Shown: positions 1-6,385 of the stretch, one piece after another | Numbering within the stretch: the first letter of the stretch is position 1 | Layout of the letters: the number at the start of each line of letters is the position of its first letter | Assembly: GCA_017309145.1 (NCBI GenBank) | Contig: JAFLDU010000015.1 | Span: forward strand, 1 to 35,397 | Length of the DNA: 35,397 nt | Origin: Zoogloea sp. | GTDB lineage: Bacteria > Pseudomonadota > Gammaproteobacteria > Burkholderiales > Rhodocyclaceae | Direction of reading: 5' to 3' | Notes under the pieces: model-generated | The model's database searches: none | What the model saw: only the letters and a program-made list of their open reading frames with translations | What the model was told of the DNA's origin: nothing | Position numbers and translations under genes: made by a program

Positions 1-73
1 ATGAATGCGCTCTAGCGTCGCCATTCAACGCCCCTGGGACGCTTAACAATGTCCATAGATAGAACTCAATAGC

Positions 74-412
74 TTAGGCGTCCGCACTATACAACTTACT
101 CTTATCGATGCTGTAGATCTCCATGGCCGGGGTGAAGTCCGCCAGGACACGCACCACCCGGCTGCTCATGTCCGCATACAGGGCATAGTTGCTGGAGAAG
201 GCAAGAATGCCATGGGCGCGCGCCAACTCCTGGAGCTGGAACCAGGGAGCGCCCATGGGCACACCGAGAGCCTTCGACTCCGCCGACCGCGCGACAACGC
301 ACCCATCGTTGTTCGACAGGACCACGATGGGCTTGCCGGCCAGGGTCGGATCGAAAAGCTTCTCGCAGGACGCGTAGAAGTTGTTGCAGTCCACCAGTGC
401 GAAGAGCGGCAT
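74..412 (-). pseudogene. umuC: Truncated UmuC (DNA polymerase V catalytic subunit), N-terminal fragment
   Basis: The first ~98 residues match the start of Y-family polymerase UmuC: FALVDCNNFYASCEKLF, then VVLSNNDGCVVARS and the SNYALYADMS segment. The family continues at EIYSID with E-A-F-L-D, which holds catalytic carboxylates. Here similarity stops right after YSID (near position 103), and ten unrelated residues lead to a stop. Only 112 of ~420 residues remain, so there is no complete palm, fingers or little-finger domain, and it cannot be an active polymerase. The start codon lies 1 bp after the umuD stop, so the pair was a normal umuDC operon before the break. The break most likely reflects insertion or recombination of another element. 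Sequence 1-73 holds no gene that I recognise. Confidence 0.85.
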
Positions 413-413
413 C

Positions 414-875
414 TCAGGACCCGATGCGCTTGAACTTGCCGACCACCACTCCCCAGATGATCAGCTCCACCCCGTCGTAAAGGTCCAGCGCCGGATAGGC
501 GGGATTTTCGGCGATCAGGGCGACACGACCACCACGGCGAAAGAAGCGCTTCACCAGGCGTTCGCCGTTCAGGAACGCCACCACGATGTGGCCATGCTGT
601 GGAGTGATGCTGCGATCCACCACCAGGATGTCCCCATCGAAGATCTCAGCGCCCTGCATGGAGTCGCCCTGCACCTGGAAGAAGAAGGTCGATACCGGGT
701 TGCGGACTAGGTAGTCGTTGATATCCAGGCTACGGTCCGCGTAGTCCTCGGCGGGCGACGGGAAGCCAGCCGAGATGGGCGTCAAACCGAGGGGGAATGT
801 CTGCTTCAGCGCATCCGCGAAGGGAAACCAGTGATCGGGGAAATCCTCTGGCACGGGAAGGTGGACACGGTTCAT
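414..875 (-). CDS. umuD: UmuD, SOS-induced auto-cleaving S24 peptidase subunit of Pol V
   Basis: A 153-residue protein of the LexA/UmuD S24 family. The self-cleavage site is visible as SAGFPSPAEDY near residues 35-45 (the A-G bond). The catalytic serine is in VQGDSMQGAEIFDGD (near residue 72) and the catalytic lysine in NGERLVKRFF (near residue 109). Length and motif spacing are as in E. coli UmuD. There is no HTH domain, which separates it from LexA. Family role: RecA-stimulated cleavage gives UmuD', which activates UmuC for translesion synthesis. It is first in the operon behind a LexA box 20 bp upstream of its ATG. Its partner UmuC is truncated, so any present role would need another UmuC, or effects on other polymerases. 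Confidence 0.93.
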   Translation of the reverse strand: MNRVHLPVPEDFPDHWFPFADALKQTFPLGLTPISAGFPSPAEDYADRSLDINDYLVRNPVSTFFFQVQGDSMQGAEIFDGDILVVDRSITPQHGHIVVAFLNGERLVKRFFRRGGRVALIAENPAYPALDLYDGVELIIWGVVVGKFKRIGS

Positions 876-894
876 GGTGGCGACGGGTTTAAAA

Positions 895-928
895 CTGTAA
901 ATATATACAGCACACCAAAAATCGTCAA
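895..928 (-). promoter_or_regulatory. LexA-controlled promoter of umuD
   Basis: Reading leftwards there is a -35 TTGACG (928-923), a 17-bp spacer and a -10 TATATT (905-900). A perfect SOS box of the CTGT-N8-ACAG type, CTGTAAATATATACAG (895-910), covers the -10. This is the arrangement expected for LexA occlusion of RNA polymerase. The box could also influence the divergent SRAP gene, but it is over 180 bp from that reading frame. Confidence 0.92.
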
Positions 929-970
929 AAACCGGCGCTTCCCGCCAATGACCTGCGTCACAGACCTCCT

Positions 971-1171
971 ATGAGCAAGGCCGCAGGATGCAGCCTCTCA
1001 ATCACGGTCCTTAACGAAGGCTGCATTCTCTCGAGTCAGGCACCTGACTTCTATGCTCGGAGCTACGACGACCACAACGGCCCTGGGGCGCTCCAGGAGT
1101 GGGTCTGCCATGTGCTCACGCCCGAGGATCTTCAGCGGCTGTCAGGCCCGCCGATTTCGCACGGGATGTAG
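971..1171 (+). CDS. Small hypothetical ORF upstream of the SRAP gene
   Basis: A 66-codon frame starting 60 bp from the umuD SOS box and ending 11 bp before the expected SRAP start (the ATA-TGC at 1183). I recognise no family. The product is mixed in character with two cysteines (AAGCSLS, NEGCILS) and a possible short helix (PEDLQRLSG). There is no convincing Shine-Dalgarno sequence before the ATG. It overlaps the long-form SRAP frame, so at most one of the two can be fully right. It may be a leader ORF, decayed coding sequence or chance. Confidence 0.25.
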   Translation: MSKAAGCSLSITVLNEGCILSSQAPDFYARSYDDHNGPGALQEWVCHVLTPEDLQRLSGPPISHGM

Positions 1172-1800
1172 CATCATGGGGCATATGCGCGAACTACCGC
1201 CCCTCAAGCCGGGAAGCCCTTGCCGCATTCCCGCTGCCTCCTCCGGACTTCACCTATGGTGAAGCCTATCCCGGGTCCGTCGTCCCCATCGTCACGAACT
1301 TCGCCCCGCGGGTCTGGGTGCCGGCCTGCTTCGGGCTGATTCCCGGCTGGGCCAAGGACGCCAAGATCGCCCGCAGCACCTACAACGCCAGGTCGGAGAC
1401 GGTCGCCGAGAAGCCGTCCTTTCGGCATGCATGGAAACGGGGGCAGCTCTGCATCATCCCGGCCGACGCCATCTTCGAGCCCTGCTACGAAACCGGGAAG
1501 GCCGTGCGATGGCGGATAGAGCGGGCGGATGGCAAGCCGATGGGCCTGGCCGGCCTGTGGGAGCGCAAGCTGGCCGACGATGGCCGGCCCTCTTGGTCCA
1601 TGACCATGCTCACCATCAACGCCGACAACGATCCCGTGTTCCGACGCTTCCACAAGCCGGAGGACGAGAAGCGGTCGGTGGTGATACTGCCGGATGACAC
1701 CTGGGGCGACTGGCTGCGGTGCAAGTCGGATCGCGATGCGGCGGGGATTCTGGCGGAACGCGCCTCGGCTGAGTTCGTGACGCATGCAGACCCTCGATAG
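1099..1800 (+). CDS. SRAP-domain protein (YedK/HMCES-like, abasic-site DNA shield) with abnormal start
   Basis: The body matches the SOS-response-associated peptidase family: CANYRPSS at the N terminus, VPACFGLIPGWAKD, STYNARSETV, CIIPADAIFEPCYE (active-site Glu) and HKPEDEKRSVVILP (active-site His region). In this family the cysteine at position 2 crosslinks to abasic sites in single-stranded DNA after removal of Met1. Here the codon before that TGC (1186) is ATA (1183), not ATG. The only in-frame ATG upstream is at 1099, which would add 28 non-conserved residues and bury the cysteine. Either ATA is used as a rare start, the start codon has been lost, or the protein is inactive. The location beside umuD fits the family's common linkage with SOS and translesion genes. 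Family assignment is firm; the start is not. Confidence 0.8.
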   Translation: MGLPCAHARGSSAAVRPADFARDVASWGICANYRPSSREALAAFPLPPPDFTYGEAYPGSVVPIVTNFAPRVWVPACFGLIPGWAKDAKIARSTYNARSETVAEKPSFRHAWKRGQLCIIPADAIFEPCYETGKAVRWRIERADGKPMGLAGLWERKLADDGRPSWSMTMLTINADNDPVFRRFHKPEDEKRSVVILPDDTWGDWLRCKSDRDAAGILAERASAEFVTHADPR

Positions 1801-1890
1801 CAACAACTACGCAATTTAAGCGGGCTTTTGTCATAGCTGGGTCGCTTCCATGCTCCATAGAATCCAGTGGCGCAACCCTCTGGAGACATG

Positions 1891-2466
1891 ATGTTCGAGT
1901 CATCGATGTACCTCATCATTGCCATGCTTCTGGGGCTGATTCCGGCCTCGATCGCTGCCAACAAAGGGGAGTCCAGGGGCGTGTGGTGGCTCTATGGAGT
2001 GTTCCTATTCCCGATCGCCTTCATCCACTCTCTGCTGATGAAGCCAGACCCTGCATCGCTCGAACGACAGCAGCTCTCAGATGGAATGCGCCGATGCCCG
2101 TTTTGTGCTGAACTGGTGAAGCCCGCCGCTGTTGTCTGTAAGCACTGCAGTCGCGACATTCCTTCGGACGTCGGCGGAGCTTCACTTGACGCTGGGAGAG
2201 CAGCCCCAGAGGCTGCGCAGCAGCAACTCACAGCCAAGCTCCGTCAGATGTATCCGACGAGTGCAGACCTGAATCGCTTTGGGGCTCGCGGTCTCACCCC
2301 GTTGATGGAGGCGTTCGTTGAGAGGGACGCAGCAAGCGCCAAGGCTCTCATTGCATTGGGTGCCAGCACCTCTCAATGGGGCACTCACCCGGAGACTGGC
2401 CGAGTCTCATCCATGAAGGAGTTTGCAGAACATGCTGGAGACGAATTCAAGGCCCTCCTTTCGTAG
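1891..2466 (+). CDS. Membrane protein with zinc ribbon and ankyrin-like tail
   Basis: About 191 residues. The N terminus has two hydrophobic stretches (MYLIIAMLLGLIPASIAA, then WWLYGVFLFPIAFIHSLLM). A zinc ribbon CPFCAELVKPAAVVCKHC (two CxxC pairs) follows, then a soluble end with one ankyrin-like unit (TPLMEAFVERDAASAKALIALGA). The start at 1891 is chosen because a GGAG sits at 1882-1885 with 5-bp spacing; ATG 1888 and GTG 1867 are alternatives. The zinc ribbon resembles those that follow membrane segments in many small uncharacterised bacterial proteins. It stands alone between the SRAP gene and a convergent gene. Function unknown. Confidence 0.75.
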   Translation: MFESSMYLIIAMLLGLIPASIAANKGESRGVWWLYGVFLFPIAFIHSLLMKPDPASLERQQLSDGMRRCPFCAELVKPAAVVCKHCSRDIPSDVGGASLDAGRAAPEAAQQQLTAKLRQMYPTSADLNRFGARGLTPLMEAFVERDAASAKALIALGASTSQWGTHPETGRVSSMKEFAEHAGDEFKALLS

Positions 2467-2537
2467 CCACTCCCATGTGGGTATGCGTGGCTTTCAATCC
2501 GTCCACAAAATCTGTGGGTAACTCCTTGAACAACGCG

Positions 2538-3512
2538 TTACAGGCCGCGTCCTGACCGGGATAGAGACGCCTGCCCAGAAAACAGGCGCCCTCCCCTCAG
2601 CTTCTCGACATGCCGCAAGGCCTTCGCCTCGGGCCAGAAGGCTACGCGAAGGGCTACCACGGCCGAGGGCGGCACATCACGCCCCTGCTCGTACCTGGCG
2701 CCGCCGGACTGTGACAATCCAATCGCCCCCCAGAAGACCGTCTGAGTCAGCCCCAGCGCAACCCGCTGTGCCGCGAGATCGGGCCCTGTGGTCCACTTCT
2801 CAACGGAGAACACCGTGGCGGCCGATCGCTGCAGATCTTTGAACGGGGTCCGAAGCTCGGCCATAGCGGCAGGAAGTGCAGCCTCCGGTACATACGCAAG
2901 CCGCAGGAGAATCTGAACGGGGTGCGGTATCGAGTCACCGCTCTCGTAACGGCTCCCCGCGCTCTGCAGGACGCCAACACGGCCCCAGAATTCGGTTTGG
3001 GAAAGCCCAAGGTGGATTCGAAACGCCCAGATCGCTCGCCCTGAGCCTGCGCCGTCACGCGGTACTAGGAATGCAGCTGCATCGTCCTGGGCAAGCTCTT
3101 GCCCTTCCCGGTGAGGCTCGGCCTCAAGCAGCTCGGTGTCCTCGTGAGAATATGCCGGGGAGCAGCAGCACAGGATCCTGAGCTGGCCAGCCTCGCTGGC
3201 TTGGATGCAGTGCGGGGTGCCCGGAAGGATCAGCACGGTGTCACCCACCTCAACCGGGAAGGTCCTCCCGTCCAGGGTCATCATCCCTTTACCCTCGGTC
3301 ACGTGGTAGAGCTCCTCCGTGACATGGTGCCGGTGCAGCACCGTGCGGGTTCCGGCCGGCACGATGGCCTCGGCCAGGCTCTGAGCCTTGTTCCTATGTG
3401 TCCCCGGGTGCATCAGCTCCCGGATGATGCTCTGATCCTTGGTGACATAGGGCTTCACCGCCGCAAAAGGCTGCACCAGGGATGAAGATCGCCGCTTGCG
3501 AGAAATGGACAT
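2538..3512 (-). CDS. Cupin-domain protein with two C-terminal XRE-like HTH domains
   Basis: A 324-residue protein. Residues ~25-125 form a cupin_2 fold: motif 1 is HRHHVTEELYHVTEG (metal-binding His/Glu) and motif 2 is GDTVLILPGTPHCIQA. After a linker there are two HTH-like units of similar sequence: AFRIHLGLSQTEFWGRVGV...SRYESG (~165-190) and AQRVALGLTQTVFWGAIGL...ARYEQG (~255-280). Each is followed by a segment with LRLAYVPEA or LRVAFWPEA. Standalone small cupins of this type are common. The double HTH appended at the C terminus is unusual, since cupin regulators normally carry HTH first. It could be a ligand-sensing regulator. It reads through without any sign of a frameshift. Confidence 0.8.
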   Translation of the reverse strand: MSISRKRRSSSLVQPFAAVKPYVTKDQSIIRELMHPGTHRNKAQSLAEAIVPAGTRTVLHRHHVTEELYHVTEGKGMMTLDGRTFPVEVGDTVLILPGTPHCIQASEAGQLRILCCCSPAYSHEDTELLEAEPHREGQELAQDDAAAFLVPRDGAGSGRAIWAFRIHLGLSQTEFWGRVGVLQSAGSRYESGDSIPHPVQILLRLAYVPEAALPAAMAELRTPFKDLQRSAATVFSVEKWTTGPDLAAQRVALGLTQTVFWGAIGLSQSGGARYEQGRDVPPSAVVALRVAFWPEAKALRHVEKLRGGRLFSGQASLSRSGRGL

Positions 3513-3539
3513 GGCTACCTCGATTGATCGTTGGGCAAA

Positions 3540-4334
3540 CTACCTGCAGGCGCTCTTGAGGACCGTGGGGTCCGTCACAAACGGATTACCCGTCCCCTGC
3601 CACCGAACAATGCGCTGGTCCCGCGTGCGCTCCCAGTCGTCGACAGGGTAGGTCTTTGCCCAGGCGCACATCAGCTTCTTGTCCTTCGCGCTCAGGGCAA
3701 GCTTGTAGGTCTGGGACATGTAGAGGGTGATGCGCGCCACGCGGCCCCGCACTTCCGGCCGGGGCTGAACGCTCCGAGCTTTGAAGTCCACCACCGTGGC
3801 GCAGGAGCCATACATCGGGGACGGCTCGGGGGAGAGCACGCCATAGGCGAAGTTGTTCCGGTCGCCGTTGATCTCCCCGATCGCCGGCACCAGGTTGTTC
3901 AGGTCGCCCTCGGCCAACTGGAACACGGGATCGTTCTCCGCGCAGTCCTTTCGGCCACCGGCCTGCCAGCACTGCCGCTGGTGGCCGATCACCCAGGCCG
4001 GCACGACATGCTCCCACTCGATGCGGCCCGCGCGGATCGCGTTCTTTCTGGGCTTGGCATCACAGGAGGAAAGGTGCACGACAGTGCCGATGTACTTGCA
4101 GCCGCAGTAGATGTCCTCCTCCAGGCCGGCAAAGACCGCCGGCAACACCTTCTTGGCGTTGGCGAAGTTGCGGGGGCCGACCTCGTGCTTGCTGTTGACC
4201 TGGGCGGCCATCGGCGCCACAGGCTGGGGCGCAGGCTGCTGGGGAGCAGATCGCTCCGAAACGATGACTGGGCTAGGGTGAAACGTGCCGCAGCCGGCCA
4301 GGGTGCCGGCAACGATCAGGATGACAAGGCGCAT
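3540..4334 (-). CDS. Secreted EndA/Dns-type endonuclease I, lipoprotein
   Basis: A 264-residue protein with a lipobox (MRLVILIVAGTLAGC, Cys15) and a Pro/Ala-rich linker, then the endonuclease I fold. The active-site signature is EWEHVVPAWVIG (general-base His); the metal-site region DLNNLVPAIGEINGDRNNF follows, with Asn residues as in EndA and Vvn. Cysteines (CGCKYIG, SSCDAKP, RQCWQAGGRKDC, SCATV) fit the disulfides of this periplasmic family. The predicted place is the outer or inner membrane facing the periplasm, where it would degrade incoming or free DNA or RNA nonspecifically. It lies just outside the distal end of the CRISPR array but shows no operon link to it. Confidence 0.9.
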   Translation of the reverse strand: MRLVILIVAGTLAGCGTFHPSPVIVSERSAPQQPAPQPVAPMAAQVNSKHEVGPRNFANAKKVLPAVFAGLEEDIYCGCKYIGTVVHLSSCDAKPRKNAIRAGRIEWEHVVPAWVIGHQRQCWQAGGRKDCAENDPVFQLAEGDLNNLVPAIGEINGDRNNFAYGVLSPEPSPMYGSCATVVDFKARSVQPRPEVRGRVARITLYMSQTYKLALSAKDKKLMCAWAKTYPVDDWERTRDQRIVRWQGTGNPFVTDPTVLKSACR

Positions 4335-4479
4335 TGCCGATATTCTAACGGGGTACCCGCCCGTAGAATCACCGGAAATTGCAACGGATTCTTAGTGCCC
4401 AAGTAGTGCAGCCCCGCAAGATGAGTACACGATGCTCGGCGTCTCCGCCTCTCTGATCAGCTCTTCACACCGCCAGGGT

Positions 4480-5887
4480 GCTCAAACGAAGTCGCTCCTA
4501 ACGGAGCGAGTGTCACGAGCGGGAATCTTGATCTCGGAGAGCATCTGCTCGAAGCTTCAACGAAGTCGCCCGTCACGGGGCGAGTGTCACTCAATACCCA
4601 GCGGCTTCTCGGCCATGCTCACCAGCTTCAACGAAGTCGCCCCTCACGGAGCGAGTGCCACATGGCTGGGCGGGTCCAACGCCAACACCAGCCTGCTGCT
4701 TCAACGAAGTTGCTCCTCACGGAGCGAATGTCACCCACGAGCACAAAACGCCCGACCTCTTCGACACCATGCTTCAACGAAGTCGCCTCTCATGGAGCGA
4801 GTGTCACGCATACATCTGCTCGATCTCCTTGGCCTGGTCGTAGCTTCAACGAAGTCGCTCCTCACGGAGCGAGTGTCACCTGGCCAGCAACGCCTGATTG
4901 GTGGCGTTGTTGATGCTTCAACGAAGTCTCCCCTCACGGAGCGAGTGTCACGTGGAGGTGCTGGGCGATGGCCTGCTGCGCAACGTCGCTTCAACGAAGT
5001 CGCTCCTCACGGAGCGAGTGTCACGTTCCGGATGGGACGGCAACCGGCACGATCACGCTGCTTCAACGAAGTCGCTCCTCACGGAGCGAGTGTCACCGGG
5101 ATCTTGGCACGACCCTTCAGGGCCACGGAGCCGCTTCAACGAAGTCGCTCCTCACGGAGCGAGTGTCACGTGCGAGTCGATGCGCAGTAATGGGCGTGCT
5201 CTGGCTTCAACGAAGTCGCTCCTCACGGAGCGAGTGTCACTTCCCATGGTCAGCCCGCTCGAGCGCAAGGACTTGCTTCAACGAAGTCGCTCCTCACGGA
5301 GCGAGTGTCACCTTAAAGGTCTACGAAGTCACGCCAAAATCATCAGCTGCTTCAACGAAGTCGCTCCTCACGGAGCGAGTGTCACACACCCGATCGCTCT
5401 TTACCGGCAGGGCGTTCCAGCTTCAACGAAGTCGCTCCTCACGGAGCGAGTGTCACCGGGGGCCGCCAGGGTGGAAGAGGCGACCTTCCAGCTTCAACGA
5501 AGTCGCTCCTCACGGAGCGAGTGTCACGCGACAAGTCGGCCATCCCGTTCTTCTGGAGCGAGCTTCAACGAAGTCGCTCCTCACGGAGCGAGTGTCACCA
5601 CCCGCTGTTCGACTCCTACGAGACGATCATGTGGCTTCAACGAAGTCGCTCCTCACGGAGCGAGTGTCACCAGCCTGCATCCACGTAGGGCCTGGTGATG
5701 TTGAGGCTTCAACGAAGTCGCTCCTCACGGAGCGAGTGTCACTCGGTGGTGAGATCGAGGCCCGACACCAGATCGCGGCTTCAACGAAGTCGCTCCTCAC
5801 GGAGCGAGTGTCACCTTGGCAGCCATGGCCTGTGGATCAAGTTCCTTTGAGCTTCAACGAAGTCGCTCCTCACGGAGCGAGTGTCAC
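4480..5887 (-). CRISPR. CRISPR array, 20 repeats of 37 nt and 19 spacers
   Basis: The repeat on the + strand begins GCTTCAACGAAGTCG and ends GGAGCGAGTGTCAC, with a TCGCTCC/GGAGCGA stem around a TCAC loop. Repeats start at 4480, 4554, 4625, 4698, 4771, 4843, 4915, 4988, 5060, 5133, 5204, 5275, 5349, 5420, 5491, 5562, 5634, 5706, 5778 and 5851. Spacers are 34-37 nt and all different. Repeats from 4988 onward, and the one at 4843, are identical; those at 4480, 4554, 4625, 4698, 4771 and 4915 carry 2-3 substitutions each. In the repeat at 4554 one stem pair is changed from T-A to C-G. Decay at the left end, and a repeat ending GTTGAAGC on the minus strand (like the usual crRNA 5' handle), both indicate leftward transcription from a leader at 5888. 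The array sits next to I-G cas genes. Confidence 0.98.
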
Positions 5888-6319
5888 CGCGCAGCAGAAA
5901 CCAATTGATTTCTTTGCCCGATTTCCGGGCAGTGCGCGAACCCAACAGGAACGCCTTTCCAAATGAGCCATCGGGCTCCTGCCTCATAGCAAATTCCTGG
6001 AGCCCACTCACGTGCGAACCTCCCGGCATGGCACCGTCCGCTTGTGGTTCGCACCAGACTATCTAGGCTCATAAACCACCCGACCAGATTGTCCGTCCAT
6101 TCTGCCCCACCCGGCGACCTATCCCCCCTAAAACCTCCTCTCCAGGGCTTCAAAACCACCTTCACCGCCTGCACGACCACAGGCATCCCCACAGACCCCG
6201 TTACTACCCCGTTAATTTCCACGATCAGGGGGGCAGATGCCCGGACGTAGCTCCCACCCCTAAAAATCGCACCACGGCCATGTAATCGCGTTTTCTGCAT
6301 CCAGACTGCTTGCAGTCCG
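5888..6319 (-). promoter_or_regulatory. CRISPR leader / divergent intergenic region
   Basis: This stretch between the first leader-side repeat and cas3 has no supported gene. It holds a hairpin TGCCCG/CGGGCA (5915-5931) and a perfect 9-bp inverted repeat GTGCGAACC (6012-6020) / GGTTCGCAC (6046-6054). A related GTGCGCGAACC lies at 5932. These could be sites for regulators or for spacer-integration host factors. I could not settle a clear -35/-10 pair for array transcription. The position next to the identical, youngest-looking repeats supports the leader call. Confidence 0.6.
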
Positions 6320-6348
6320 TCCACACCGCAGCCCCCCGTGGTTATACT
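6320..6348 (+). promoter_or_regulatory. Probable promoter of the cas operon
   Basis: A -10 element TATACT (6343-6348) lies 17 bp after TCCACA (6320-6325, 4 of 6 matches to TTGACA). Transcription would start near 6355. This favours the cas3 start at ATG 6386 over the GTG at 6338, which lies upstream of the predicted transcript start. Confidence 0.5.
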
Positions 6349-6385
6349 CGCACCACATATACGGATCGACTACTCGGGGCCCCGG

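Noticed and set aside
4517..5850. Spacers targeting genes in this window (self-targeting)
   Set aside because: By eye, no spacer of the 19 matches the Mu-like or other genes here; a real search is needed to be sure.
4432..5966. Long open frames running through the CRISPR array in all three + frames
   Set aside because: The products are repeats of the same peptide (such as FNEVAPHGASVT) caused by the 37-nt repeats; they are not genes.
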